A DNA stretch of 64,000 nt from Polydactylus sextarius. Lineage: Eukaryota > Chordata > Actinopteri > Polynemidae. Below the pieces are notes generated by a model. The model ran no database searches, was not told the DNA's origin, and was given only the letters and a program-made list of their open reading frames with translations. Shown here one piece after another: positions 50,122 to 63,980 of this stretch. The translations under genes and the position numbers were made by a program. Numbering within the stretch: the stretch's first letter is position 1; every line of letters begins with the position of its first letter. Location: positions 5,850,501-5,914,500 of the forward strand of contig CM028924.1 of NCBI GenBank assembly GCA_016801845.1, written 5' to 3'.

Positions 50122-51951
50122 CTGTGAAAACATGATGAAACAGTTGTCAAATTATTACCAGTGAGAGTTTTTATTTTTTCAAACAAGGTAGAAGGATAAT
50201 AAAAAAGATATACGGCTGTACTAAATTTAGGGCATATGTTTTTGTGTGCCATCACACTAACATGAACATATGGCTATTGTTAGCATAGCATGTGCTAACA
50301 GTGGTTTGGGGTGTAAGGTCAATGGAGGGAGATGTGAGAACAGAAGTGTGAAGATGCTCTGGAAGAAATAAAAAAAAACAGGACATAAAATCTGAAATAT
50401 CGCAGAGAAAATATAAACCTACATCCTGTAAACATCACCATGTGTGTGACACACAATATACGGTATAATACCGTACACATGCATAACCCAAATATCCCAA
50501 CATTCACATCATTCATCATTTTCATATGTGTGTGTATACCTTTTATATTCTGAAATTCTAAGCACGCAGCATGGATTATATAATCTGGAATAATCTAATC
50601 TCTTGTTGCTGTTCAGGTACAACAGACTGACCTGCACATCTGCTTAGCAACAGCATGAATGCCATAATTTTTGCACAGCGGTTCCAGTGAGATCTTCAGC
50701 TGCAAAGATCACTTTCAGCACTGGAACCTGGAGCTGCCCTGCTCAGCCCCCCGCACCACTCCACCCCCACTTCACTGACCTCAGTCCTAGCACCTGTTTC
50801 TAATAGCTGCCCTGCCAGAGGCTATTAGGATCTGTCCACCTCGAGAAAAGGGCCTTTCCTCTGCAGCTCCAAACCCAACCGCACACCAGCTATCCACTCG
50901 CACTGATTAATCACATCAAGATGGAGCGTTCATGCTCATAATGCTGCCGAGGTATGTGTGAGTGTGTGCGCTGTCCTGGTGGCTGCACTCGCACAAAGCC
51001 ACATGTAGTGGTTTTTCATGTGCATACTAATTCTTTATTCTGTACACTTTCAGATATTTGACCGAGATATTTCATTAGACATTTGCCGCTCTCGGATATT
51101 AAGTTAGATATTCACTTGATACCTGCCGCCCCAAAGAGCTACAGAGTCAGACTCATTGGACTGCTGCCATATGTTTTGAAGCACACGCTTTTCTCGAGGT
51201 TGCCGTGAGGTCAGTGGATGAGCCTGATTGGTCAACCCCCTGTGGACCATAATTGGAAACGGTGGCCGCTGTAATCACACTGAGCCGTAGCAACGCTGTT
51301 GCTTTCCAACGTCAGACAGAGTTTTGTTTGAAGTTGATTTTAACCCTTAAAGTAACAGTAATGTGAAATGAAAGAGCCTCTGGTTGCTGGACAGGTAAGT
51401 CCTGTGAGCACTGCTGATCTAGGCAGGGCTGCAGCTACACTTCAGCTGATGGGAGCTGACACCACGGTAAATTCAACCGCAGCGTCTAGTATCATCACTG
51501 CATAGATGGAACAAGATCTGCACAATTTACCCCCACACTTGAGACTTCATGACTTGACCTGGAAAATACATCTAGCTTTCTTTTAGCTGATGCAGTGCTG
51601 CATCTACCTGTGTGCTGCCAGGGTCTGTGTACTTGTGTGTGTGTGTTGCTTGCGGACCAATGAACAATCAGAGCATAATCACACACTGCATCTGCTGATC
51701 TGGTTCAGATGTTTTCATCTTAATTCGTTTATTGAACATAAATAAGAGGCCACAGTAAAAAAACAGCCGATCTGCCTGAGAAAAATTAAAATTGCTTCAA
51801 GTCACAGATTAAACACCAATTCTGTGGTTTTGTGGTCACATGACCTCAAGACCCCGAGACGTGCTTATTGATAAAACATCATGTGTTTGTGGTGAATCTG
51901 TGCGAGCACCTGGGTGTAGAACAAATAAAAGGTGAAGTCTATTGACCTTAC
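50122..51951 (-). other. pax3: pax3 intron 8
   Basis: Begins GTAAGG and ends TTTTCACAG on the minus strand. No other exon is evident. The stretch at about 50660-50950 is less AT-rich and non-repetitive and might be regulatory; nothing else is recognised. Confidence 0.75.
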
Positions 51952-52231
51952 TTTGTCCGTACTGGCCGTACTGGTAGGAGGCCACGTGGTCCACTGTGTA
52001 GCCTGGTGAGCTGTAGGAGGGGGGGCAGTAGGACTGAGAACTGGGCAGGGACGGCAGAGCCGACATGGATGGAACACTGGTCAGACCTTCCAGACCTTTG
52101 ATGTGATCCATGCGCTGGCTGCAGCTGGCAGCCATGCCAGCAGGCGGCTCAAGACCGCCTGTCAGAGGTGAGATGGCATAATCACTTTGAGGCTGATGTG
52201 GCACACCACCCGGATTCAGCAGACCCATCAC
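51952..52231 (-). CDS. pax3: pax3 exon 8 (C-terminal transactivation domain)
   Basis: A 280-nt exon encoding 93 residues plus one base: [20 protein letters not shown], then [10 protein letters not shown], then [18 protein letters not shown], ending SYQYGQYGQ. This proline-, serine- and tyrosine-rich region activates transcription, and the YQYGQYGQS ending is a Pax3/7 hallmark. Compared with human Pax3 it has an insertion ([13 protein letters not shown]) before SSQSYCPP. The acceptor is CTCATCAG and the donor CAAA|GTAAGG. In mammals, read-through of this donor gives the short SKPWTF ending of one isoform. Here read-through would instead add [10 protein letters not shown] and about 28 further residues before a stop at about 51836. 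Confidence 0.96.
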
Positions 52232-53199
52232 CTGATGAGAAGGAAGGACAGGAGAGAAGTCTCTAAATGTGGGTAATGACATAAACTGACAGGGTTTTAG
52301 TGGACATTACATCCCAACTAACACATGTAGGAAATCCCCCGTCGTAGACATCAGCCGGCTCCAAGCCCGTCTCAGACACAGATATCACCAGAAAGGAAGA
52401 ATTAAACAATTTGTCTTAGATCCACAGCTCCACTTACTCTTAAATTCCTTTTTGACACTGCTCCAAAAACCCATGGCACAAGATAAAAACTTATCTCTGA
52501 GCGAGATATGCCGACAAAGATAACACAAAAGAAACGTCTGAGAAAGCTCCACTCCGCTCGGCCTCAGAATAGATTTGCAGTTTGAGAAATCCGTTAGCTC
52601 TTGACCTGGTCTTTATTAGCGACCAGATAATCAAATTTGGAAGGGGGGATATTCCTCGGCCAGAAACGAATGGAAAAGAGCTGTGGGGCAAAGTGTTTCA
52701 ACTGGCTTTAAAAACAGCCACGGTACCCAGCAACCCCCCCTCCAGGTAAGCCTGTCCATCATCAAAGCGTTTTGTAAACTGTTAATCGGGACTGAGACAA
52801 GCTTTATCACATACAAAAGCAACTGTGACTGAATCTGCTGCCTCTATATGTATCACATCCCACCTCCCTCTCTCTCACAGCAAAGGCCTGAAGGCTGCTC
52901 CACTCCACCTAATAAGAAGCAGGTACACTGCTCTTTGGGTGCTCTTAGCTATAAGTGACATATTATTCTACATCCACACACACATGGTCCTGCTTAAATC
53001 ATTTCCCAAGCATGGGAGGTGAATGGAGGAGTCCATGTTGATTTGAGGAGGGAGCTGTGTTTCCTCCCATGCCCAGTAACATTTTCCTAAAAAATTAACC
53101 TGTGTTTGGTCTGAACAGAGACACAGCAGGAACAGGAAGTTACACTGCTTCTCACCTGACACATTCTCTTTCAGCTTTTTACCTGTTTTCCAGCCCATC

Positions 53200-53204
<5 letters not shown>

Positions 53205-53232
<28 letters not shown>
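53205..53232. repeat. (TC)n microsatellite
   Basis: Fourteen TC units in pax3 intron 7. Confidence 0.95.
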
Positions 53233-53236
<4 letters not shown>

Positions 53237-53823
53237 CCTGCCTCGTGAGATGGCTGCTGGCCGACCCATCCGCAGCATTTCACATTGGAGTGCCACCGTT
53301 GCCAGCGGCCTCAGTAAGAGTGTCCAGGAGTTAGCAGGGAATGTCGGGATGAGGGAAAACATCTGAGACAGGACATTCCTTCCCCAGTGTATGAAATATA
53401 TACAAATAAATTAAAACCTTTGCTTTTACGTAGAGGAATGTCCAGGAAAACATTTTAAAAATGTAACCATTAGAAGTTTCCCTCAGGCTCCAGTGTAGAG
53501 TTTTCTGCAATGTTTGTGCATGACTGTCTTTACTGTCAGAGAAGTACAGTGAGTAGTATATGTCTTATTCATGAAGCAGTGGCTTTATGTGTTTGGTTAT
53601 TATTGAATAAATCCCATAGCACAACGGAGAACTAATAAAAAGCCATCTGAATAGATGCACACATTTTTTATTTTGTATTTTAAATTATAGTCCTACAGTT
53701 TAAAAGAGGGTTGTGTGTTAACTTAGCCATGCAGCTCAACCATGTCGTGTAATATTTGTATAAAAGATGTTGCAGATTCCTGAACTGATCCTCACAATCT
53801 CATGGAGTTGATCAATTATCTAC

Positions 53824-53825
<2 letters not shown>

Positions 53826-53884
<59 letters not shown>
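53826..53884. repeat. (TG)n microsatellite, 59 bp
   Basis: About 29 uninterrupted TG units, among the longest pure dinucleotide runs in the window. Confidence 0.97.
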
Positions 53885-53886
<2 letters not shown>

Positions 53887-54406
53887 TCTCACTCCAGGCT
53901 GAAATCTCATTTTCTACCTGTTAGAGTCTGGATTCTTCCGTCTCATTTGCCATACCTTCCATTTCAGAGCTGAAACATTCACTTCTAATTTGTCACATAC
54001 TCTTTCCATCGTCTGTCTTCCTATAACCATATAACTTTTCTGATCAAACACCAAACGTGACCATCCAGCAGACGAACACGTGACCACATTGTGTAAAAGT
54101 GAGTAAAACTGGTGAGTCACTGTGTGTATATGTGCGTGCACATTCTCCAGACCTGAGTGAAACATTATATGAAATTCTCTTAATGTATTCTGAAAATGTG
54201 TTCAAACCTGATTCTGCTTAACTACAAAAGTAAATCTATCCTGATCTGCAGAGACAGGCTCATTCCTGTTACATGCTCTGCAAAAACCTAAATCTCAAAT
54301 GTTTGAGTTTTATCAGAGTTACATCATCATGTTATATGTGATTCTCGGATGCTAAAACACAGACACACACACACACACTAACACATGTTTCAGGCTGTGG
54401 TTTCAC

Positions 54407-54621
54407 CTGTGGGGAAAGTCCGTTTCCTATGGTGGAGTTTATGGAGTTTGCCGGCCCTCCAGGGCTCACAAAGCTGTCTGAGTAGCCTGAGAAGGAGTGA
54501 CGTCCAGAGGCGAGGCAATAGGCAGAACCTCCTTCACCCTGTGCTCCAGCGCCAGACGCCTGGTGACCCGAGGAGGGAGGTAGAGGCTGGGGCCGGTGCA
54601 CCGTGCTGGGAGGCTCTGACA
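54407..54621 (-). CDS. pax3: pax3 exon 7 (transactivation domain)
   Basis: A 215-nt exon. With the G from exon 6 it encodes [20 protein letters not shown], then [19 protein letters not shown], then [17 protein letters not shown] and [11 protein letters not shown]. Human Pax3 has [40 protein letters not shown] and [10 protein letters not shown] at the same places. The middle is glycine- and alanine-rich and diverged, as is usual for this region. The acceptor is GTTGGTAG, which has a weak pyrimidine tract (purines nearby), and the donor is CACAG|GTGAAA. Phases are 1 in and 0 out, both consistent with the neighbouring exons. Confidence 0.96.
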
Positions 54622-55236
54622 CTACCAACGCACATGAAGGAAAAACTGTTAAAACTTAAACATATAAAAAAAGATGTTGCTGTGGTGAATTTAAGAAATT
54701 AAGAATAACTGCTCCAGTCAATATACACATTGACATTTTTTTTCTTATAGCATCATTTTAATTAAATTTTATTTTAATTTCATTTTATGTAATTTCATTT
54801 AAATTACATTTTAATTAAAAAAAACAAACAAATCCAAATTATTAGTTGTATAATAAAAATAAATGAACTGGACATCATTGAACATAATTGGTTTATTTTA
54901 GATGAGGACAGATCACATACAGTTAATACCTGACAGTCCTCATTAATGTCCTGATCTCATTAAACATTTTGTAATTTCAGTTACAACAAATTCAAACTTG
55001 AAATTAAAATTAATTTTCACATGTCTGTGGTGAGTTGCATATAAGCTTTGGAACATTTTTAAGAAGCAGCAGGATAAAACAAAAATAATCATCATCCCAA
55101 AACAAAAACAACACAACACTACGCTCACAGCTTCAAAAACAGAAACATGATCTGTACAAACTCTGTGCACGTCACGACTCACTTACTCAACTTATTATAA
55201 ATAATGGTAAACAAATTAGTTGAGGCTATGCCGTAC
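54622..55236 (-). other. pax3: pax3 intron 6
   Basis: A 615-bp AT-rich intron, GTACGG to GGTAG. No repeats of note beyond an A/T-rich stretch at 54730-54870. Confidence 0.85.
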
Positions 55237-55402
55237 CTTGTGCTATAGATGGGGGAGGGTAGGTGCTGTCAGAAAGCTGGTAGGAAGGGATGCTGGACAT
55301 GGCTGAAGGAGGGAAACCCCCTGGGATGAGGTGATTAAACGCCATCAGCTGATTGGCTCCTGCCTGCTTCCTCCACCGCGCTCGCCTGTTGCTGAACCAC
55401 AC
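55237..55402 (-). CDS. pax3: pax3 exon 6 (end of homeodomain)
   Basis: A 166-nt exon encoding [20 protein letters not shown], then [20 protein letters not shown], then [15 protein letters not shown] plus one base. [13 protein letters not shown] is the end of the DNA-recognition helix of the homeodomain; the serine after WF is position 50, as in other paired-class factors. [13 protein letters not shown] distinguishes Pax3 from Pax7 (NQLAAFNHLLPGG). The acceptor is a pure T tract, TTTTTTTTAG, and the donor CAAG|GTACGG. Its length matches what I recall for the mammalian exon, and phases are 0 in and 1 out. Confidence 0.98.
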
Positions 55403-56349
<947 letters not shown>

Positions 56350-56780
56350 TCAGATGAGTAGAGAAGAAACACAGGATGTAGATGAGTTTTTCAGCTAATA
56401 CGAGATTTTTAGTGAGGTAAAAGCAGACGCCATCCACCACTAACGTTACACACACATGAGCTCTGTCACTGTAAAATTTGGGGGGGATCATCTGAAATTT
56501 ACCCTGCAGCTGTCAGGTGGAACAACAGACCTGATGCAGCTTTCAGCAGATGTGACGACTGATTTTGATTGTACTCTCTCATAGAAAGGAGCCACACAGG
56601 CAGCATCAGGCCTCGTTCTTCCTTGTCATCTTGCCAAACAACACGCCAGACATCCATTCAGAAGTATTCCAAGCGTCAGAAACAAATCCCACTGGATGAG
56701 ATTCCCAGGGCAACACAAGGGACTTGAGGACTAAAAGCCTCACAAAAGGCTAATTTGGATCCAGAGGGCATTCTTTATAT

Positions 56781-56812
56781 GTGTGTGTGTGCGTGTGTGT
56801 GTGTGTGTGTGT
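56781..56812. repeat. (GT)n microsatellite
   Basis: Sixteen GT units with one GC interruption. Confidence 0.95.
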
Positions 56813-57781
56813 GGACAAGGCACAGGCAGCGGTCTTCAGTTAGATCTGAAAAAAAAAAACTACTGAACTGATTTTGTTGAATATGTTGACAGTTGGAAGA
56901 TTTTTATTTCTCTGTTTAAATTTCCAGTCACGATAAACTGAGACCTGTGCACCATCTCAGAAAATCTGGATTAACTTTTTATCCAAATCACTGCAGATTT
57001 GAACGTTTTTGTGATCTCTGAGGAATAACTGAATCAATACTGAATGTGAGAAATCCATAACCTGTCTTTTTGGTCAGTGCAGTGTGCTTCAGCTTGACTG
57101 GGCCTCAGAGAGATTAAGTGTCCTGACAGCCTCTGTCTCGCATCAGTGTTAATACTATTGTGATCCATGTTCTATAAACCAGCCGCTCACTTTTTTAACT
57201 CAGCACTTCAAACACTCCACTGGTTCTCTTCTAGTTCACCAAGGCCAAAATGCCTACTTTTGTGTTACACTTAATTGATTCCCCCTCAGCACTGGGGAAG
57301 TTTTCTCTGCAACACTGTATTAGTTTCTCCCTCAGAAGCAACAATAAAATACAAGAGAATCCAAATAGCTCAGGGCTTGTCATGTGAAACTGATCCTCTT
57401 TCCCCCTTCTGTGATTTTCTCCTTGCAACACCAGAAGCAGTGGGAGTGAACTTAACATGTATTAGCAGCATATTGGTAAAGACGCATTCAAACATGAGTA
57501 GGGCAATAAGTAAAATATTTTCGGGGGGGACGGGTCTTAACCCTCACATGCTAAATATCTCACAATTATGCTCTCACACATTGAAACTCTTCATCAATCG
57601 GACTCCAGAATCTGACTGAATCGGACTAAATAATACACCCACCACAGAAATAGCCCAGATAGCAGAATCATTATGGGTCAAAGATGGCCCAATTTCTGGA
57701 GGATGTACATCCCCTATATGCCACTATATGGAACTCCAAAACATAGCTATAACTTCCCCAAAAAGAGTCCAAAACCCCCAC

Positions 57782-57879
57782 AGTCAAGCCAAAAGCCTTC
57801 ACCTTGTTCACCTTTAAATTTTAAGTAGTGTGGTAAACCAAAACTATGACATAGTCAAACCAAAGGCCTTTACCCTGCT
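57782..57879. repeat. imperfect direct repeat
   Basis: AGTCAAGCCAAAAGCCTTCA at 57782-57801 recurs as AGTCAAACCAAAGGCCTTTA at 57853-57872, about 71 bp apart, with similar flanks. It may be part of a dispersed repeat that I do not recognise. Confidence 0.5.
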
Positions 57880-58740
57880 TTCTCTGTGTCAAAATGAATT
57901 CAAAAATGCCAGATGTTTGCCAGACTACAGCCAGAATCTTTGCTATCCGATTTCAACACGCCAACATGATTTCAGATATGAGTTTTATCCACTTCTTCAT
58001 TACAAATGACAAAATTTTCCATCTCATTTTTCTCTAAGCTGAAAACAAACAGACTTTTGGTTCCATCCGTGGGATTGCAAAACTGTACTTTAAATGGTGG
58101 AGAAAGAATCTGGGGTGTGGAATGAGGAGCTTTGGAGTTTCGGACAGGATGGCTGAGGCCTTTTGTGATCTCCCACTAGAGTTCTTGCATGGAGGAGGGC
58201 TGCTAGGAATTCTGTTTCTCTCTCCCTGCGTCTTTAACAGCGTGTGCTTTCCTCAACATTTCACAGGGATTTGGGCCCCGGGAAAGCTGAGGCGGCCGGG
58301 AAAATCTTTAATCACTTTGGAATTACCAGTCAGTTATGACTGCTACCGGGGTTTCAAGAACATTTCAAAAGAAGCGACAGTGTGGCACCTCTAGAGTCTC
58401 AGGCGTCTGGTTGTGATAAAAGCCTAAATCAGGTCCTGTGCCAGGCAGTCAAGTGGCCTTATTTGTCTTATTGCACTTTGTTGGATTGTTTGATTACTTG
58501 ATGGTATGGTACGACCAGAACGTAATCAAATGACCAGAATCTGTGGATAAGCGCTATCGTGACAGTGCAAACAACATGATGACATGTGGAGCTTGGAGAA
58601 AATGGCTGCCAGTGTTTAGAAAACAGCAGAAACTTCAGACTTGCTGATTTTTCTCTGAAAATAAAAAGAAAAACAACAACAACTTCTGCTTCGCTCGAAA
58701 ACAGTTCTTGCACTTCAGCACCCCACCCTCCTTAAACAAG

Positions 58741-58762
58741 CACACACACACACACACACACA
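58741..58762. repeat. (CA)n microsatellite
   Basis: Eleven CA units. Confidence 0.95.
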
Positions 58763-61296
58763 AACCCCTCACAGCCTCTCTTTGTCTCCCCAATTCTCTC
58801 TTTTCCACCCATATTTCTCTCTCTCTCTCTGACTCTCAGCTCTTTGTTGCTCCACAGAGCTGAGGTCTTTGCCGGCAATTTCCACGCTCCATCTGTGGAA
58901 TCCGTCATGGCTCCCTCGGCCCTTCACAGTGGAGGGCTGTCACCTGCCCCATGGGGGAGCTGTGAGGGGGCATAAAGAGGCTCTGGAGAGGGCTTGGGGG
59001 AGGTGGTGTGGATGGGGGCACAGCCAGGGGGGATTCTACCCCCTTCCTCCCTGAAAAAAAAAACCCACCCCCTTCCTCTAGAGGGATCTGTAAGAGCACC
59101 TGAGGGGGTAGGAATGGCAGCAGAGAGGGCAGGGGAGCTGTTGTTGTGGATGTAAATGTACCCAAGGGGATAGTCTGTCTCGGGTATCTGTGTTGGTTTG
59201 GTTGTTGTTGGTGGTGACGGAGGCATCATACGTCCCCAGTTTGTGCTGATTTAACACATGGAAACTATTTTAGGTGAAAGAAGGAAGTTAAAATATTAAA
59301 TTTAATTTTTTTTCTGTTCTATGCCAGTGTTACATATCGATGTCTAATGTTTTTGAATGTTTTCTTATTTTTAAAAAATTGTTTTGAAATGAAAAAGAAA
59401 ATCTGTTTTAGAAATACCATTTATATTGCAGAAGAAAAAAAATACATTTCTTTTTAATTTTGATTGTTTAATTACTAGAAATCATTATGAATATATAATT
59501 TGAAATATCAAAATTAACAATAACCTGAAAATTAATTAAGGTCCCATATAGGAGCTCACTTTTTTCTCCTGTTGGTAATTGATAAACATTTTTTCTAAAT
59601 TCTTTAAATTTTAAAATTATCTATATTTTATGTGCGCTTGTATCATGTAAACCACTCCAGGAACAAGAATCTGTTTCCCTTTAGGAACGAAAAAAGTTTT
59701 ATAAAAAGTTTTTTTTTTTTTTTTTTACTGAGCACATAGCAACCACTTGGATAAGATCCTAAAACATAAGCAAAGGAAGTGTGTGGTGATGGTGGTGGGG
59801 TATTTTGGTGACAAGGTTGAGCCAAGAGAAAAGGCAGCCACCCAATTGCCCTAAGGCCCACAGCCCTGACATAGCAGACATGACCTTGAGTGCCAGGTTT
59901 CCTCTGATTCTACATGTGTTTAAGCTTGTCAGCCTTGAGGCATCTCTACTTGATTGTCCATTAACCTGCTCAAGTGCCCCTGAGTGTTGTCAAACACACA
60001 CACACACTTTTCTACATAATCTGTGTAATGAAAAAACCTTGTTTAAAGCCAAATTGACAGCAGTGCATCCCTGCACATTAACTCTCTAACTGAGACAAAG
60101 AGGAAGAGGAGAAGGATGAGGAGTAGAGAGAGAGATGGAGAGATGGGGCGAAATGTTTCCCTTGCTTCCCGGATCTCTTCCAGCCTCATAAATGTGTGGT
60201 TTCAGAGTGCCCCATTTGCCGTCATCGACTCACTATCCTAAAGATCTGATCACATTGATTTGGCACCATCAAGTAGCTTTGGCGAATCAAATTATCCACT
60301 CTAAACCTCCTATCGCTGCCTGCCTGTATACATATGCTATATCTTAAAATGCTGTATTTATAATCCCTGTAAACACTTGACTTTTCTCTGTATACTTTTG
60401 CTCCACCTCAGCTCAAAGGAGCGAGGGGGTTGCAGACACGGTCCTGGCTCTTGTCAGTTCATCAAAATATAAGAAAATATGAGCCTTAAAAGGGTAAAAT
60501 TATCTGAGCGGGAGAAAGGCCTGAAAAGGCAGCCTCTGCAAGATTGACCAGGAGCTGAGGAGCATTAAGCCGCAAAATAAGAGACGAGCAGTTAGGTGGG
60601 GGGAGAGTAGGAGGACGAGGTTAGAGGAGAAAAGAAAACTGTTTAATTTAACCCAACTTGAGCCCTGAGAGGCACACAGTACACCGGACTCTGAGCCAAG
60701 ACAACCTCTCCCGAGCCAAGAAAGCCCAAAATGGCTCCTGCTGTGCAACGCTGTCCCGGGAAAAAGAGAAAAACAAGGGGGAGAAGGATTCACAGACTGT
60801 TGGAGAGACTTCAGCATCACTGAACGTGGGGGCTGCAGTTGGATGGGGACACAAAAGCTTAAATGTGTCCACTGAGACATGAGACAGTACACATGTGTGA
60901 AAGGGGATGTGACAAAACTTGGATTTTGGGACTTGAGGGAATTAAACGACCATATGTGGGCTATTTACTCCCCTCTTTGGACATCCCAGTAACTCTTCTG
61001 AGGCTTCGGTTAATAGTCGGAGTAAATTGAGCCTCAGACACATTGCCCTCCCTCCCTCCCCCCCCTCCACCTACCCCTCTGAAAAAACACAAAACAAAGG
61101 GCAGAGGAGACAAATGCAGCATTTATTTGGGCGGGACGACCACGTTGCTCCCATTGAGCAGCCGGGGGACTAAGTGACTGACCAACTGCATTAAACAGTA
61201 TATAGAAGTCAAAGCAAGCAGATGCTTGGCCGAATAATGGCTTTACTGACAGCTTATAGACCCATCTGCGACTCTTTCTGCTGGGTTAAGAACAAA

Positions 61297-61298
<2 letters not shown>

Positions 61299-61330
<32 letters not shown>

Positions 61331-61434
61331 AGGAAGGAAGGGGTGGCAAGGCAAACTCACTTGACTTGCTAAGGAGGAGTTTCTTCCCCATATGAGTCTG
61401 CCAGAACTGCATGTGTGTGTGTGTGTGTGTGTGT
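61299..61434. repeat. two (TG)n runs
   Basis: TG runs at 61299-61328 and 61412-61434, separated by 83 bp. Confidence 0.95.
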
Positions 61435-62092
61435 TTCTGACAGGTCAGAAAGTGTCAGAGTTACTAGGAGTCAGGGGGCTGATTACCTGTCATTTGTAGC
61501 TCATGTGTGTTTCTAACCCCGCTTCCTGTGCGATGCTGGGGGGAAACAACCCTCTACGACCCCGTGACCTTGCAGCTCTGCTCTGTCTTTTAACTGCTGT
61601 CAAGCAGCGAGCTGCTGAGGTTCATTACCGTGCGAGCAGGTTCACTGTCACCATTCGTGTTTGTTGACAGCTTCATCCTCCTCGTTATACTGTCAGACTG
61701 CCGCTGACTACAGCTGCGGTCCCTCTTCAACAAAAGTCCACAAGAAAAATCTACAAACGTGCAGGTGTAACAGACATAATGTAGCAGTAATGTCCTGTGC
61801 TGGTGGAGGAGCAGGAGTTTCCTACTTTTACTACAACATTCAGATGATAAACATGAAGCAACAATGATTATTTCCATCACACACACACACACCCCATACA
61901 CACACACAGTGATGGCACACTGATGATGTTCCCACGTGGAATGACTACAGCACAAAGGCTCCAACATTTTAAACTGAAGTCAGTCCTCCGTGATTGACAG
62001 TTGCCTGTCCCTGTCAGCAGCATCCATGCTGCGTTCATTGGCCTCTGCCCAGCTCTGGCAAACTCTGACACTTGACCCTCACCCCAGTGCGC

Positions 62093-62098
<6 letters not shown>

Positions 62099-62150
<52 letters not shown>

Positions 62151-62155
62151 ACACT
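62099..62155. repeat. (CA)n microsatellite, 57 bp
   Basis: About 27 CA units with one CTCA interruption. Confidence 0.97.
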
Positions 62156-62528
62156 AAAAACAATCATGCTCCCAAACACACAGACGGACATATGAGAGGA
62201 AAACACACACTCACATTCTTCCCCACTTTCTCAGAAACACACACAAACACACTCATGCACATTAAAAACAGACCCCCTCCCTCCCCCTCACCCCCCCTCC
62301 CCAGCTGTTGTGCCTATAGTGCGTACTCACAGCAGATAAAGAGGGGCCTTATTCTAAGGCGAGCCATTCTACTTGACCTTCGCTGAGCCTTTTCACTCTT
62401 TCACTCCTTCAAACCGTCTTTGGGGCTTGCTCGCTCTAAGCTCAATGTGGCTAGTCCATCACGGGTGAAGGCTGGGGCGCTGCTGCGGGTCTTGAAGGGG
62501 GAATACCCCAAATACTCCCTGCCCCCTC

Positions 62529-62557
62529 CACACACACACACGCACACACACACACAG
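62529..62557. repeat. (CA)n microsatellite
   Basis: About fourteen CA units with one CG interruption. Confidence 0.95.
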
Positions 62558-63729
62558 AGCGAGAGAAGCCCCCTTCCTCTCAGAAATCACCCTGACTTCA
62601 AAGTTTGTGTGCATTCATTAATTGTCCTTTGAATTGATATCAGAGGGTCATAATAAAAGTGTGAAAGGAAAAAGAGGCTTTAATGAAGCATAGAGCAGCC
62701 ATTCATTTGCAGATAACTATGTTTTCATGCTTGAATAGTCATCATGCATGGGCTTATTAGAAAAAACTCACGAGAGCGGGAGGAGAGCAGGACGAGGAGC
62801 GAGGGACAGAGAGAGCCCCGGGGTAGAGGAGAGTGATTTGGTGATCACCACTTGGCCCCTGTGCCCCCCTTTGCCCTTGTGCCCAGGGACTCACTGAGTG
62901 ATACATTCATTCTTTCAGCATACAGAGCCCTCTTCAGTAAAAAACAATGACTATTATAGGATCCATCGTGAGCTTATTGGGACTGTCTTTGTCAAATCTG
63001 ATGAGACATAAACAACAACCGGTATTTATAATCTGATACAAACAATTGTTTTCATTATCTGTCCACTTGTGAGTTATTAATGTCATCGAATGAACTGAAT
63101 TTGCTGTGTAACATCTTAGAAAAAGCACCATCTCCTTCCTGCTGAACCTAGAGACCGAGGTTGAATGATTCATCCATTGATAAAATAATTGCCCATTGTT
63201 TTGTTTTTTGTCCCTTTCCCAGTTCGTTAAGTGACTCTGACAAGATATGTGGTGTTTGATATGTGAGTTAGTTTGTCGTGTGTGTGTGTGTAATATGGAG
63301 CTATGAGGCCAAAAACACAGCAACACAAAGCTCCTCATTGATGCAAACGCATACAGTGATGCACAACTGGAAAATATTCGAAATGTCACTCACAAATATT
63401 TTTTATCTCGGAGAAGTGTTTTCATCAGCGAACACAGTCTGAGGTGTCACCTAGCATCCTCTAATAATGTTAATGTGAAGAGTCTGAGCTCAGACTCCAA
63501 CGTCTCACCTCCTGAACTCTCTGTCTCCCCCTCTGCTCCCTCATGTCCCCTGTCACCCCTCTCCTCTGCGCTGGCACTGATCCAGTGTGTGCCCAGTGTT
63601 AGGTTTTGCAGCACGCCATCCTTCACCCCAAGTAGCAGAGGAAACCCCAGTTCTTCATTTACTCGCATTATTTACACAAACAAAGACCCACTCCGTTTCT
63701 GTGACAAAGCCAACTAAATCTTTATGGCT

Positions 63730-63970
63730 CTTTCATGTATTGTATGCTCACGGTTCCCTTTTGTCCCTCGGCCATTGGCCCCAGCCCTGGATACAATGAG
63801 CCCAGGAGAATGGAGGCAGATTGAAGGAATGCACCTCAATAAACCTAATTATGACATGATGACTGCACTCACCATGGTAGGGGTTTTTCAAAGATCTCTG
63901 GCTTATTCAATTAGCCCTTTCCAGGATCCCCTTTCACCAAATAAAGTTATCCCTTTGACTGTTTGCATTG
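63730..63970. promoter_or_regulatory. candidate conserved enhancer in pax3 intron 4
   Basis: About 240 bp without repeats. It holds GGAATG at 63826-63831 (TEAD-type), CCTAATTATGACATGATGAC near 63845, TTCAATTAGCCC near 63907, a CCATTGG box near 63773 and TTTGCATTG near 63962 (POU-like). Tead and POU factors are known Pax3 regulators in mammals. Conservation is not tested here. Confidence 0.35.
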
Positions 63971-63980
63971 CAGACTGGAA

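Larger units (their letters stand above)
52232..54406 (-). other. pax3: pax3 intron 7
   Basis: Begins GTGAAA and ends CTCATCAG. It contains a TC repeat at 53205-53232 and a 59-bp TG repeat at 53826-53884. No further exon is seen. Confidence 0.8.

Noticed and set aside
60500..60892. 130-codon minus-strand frame in pax3 intron 4, considered as a paired-domain exon
   Set aside because: The translation has none of the paired-domain motifs (such as GGVFINGRPLPN or CVSKIL) expected of exons 2-4.
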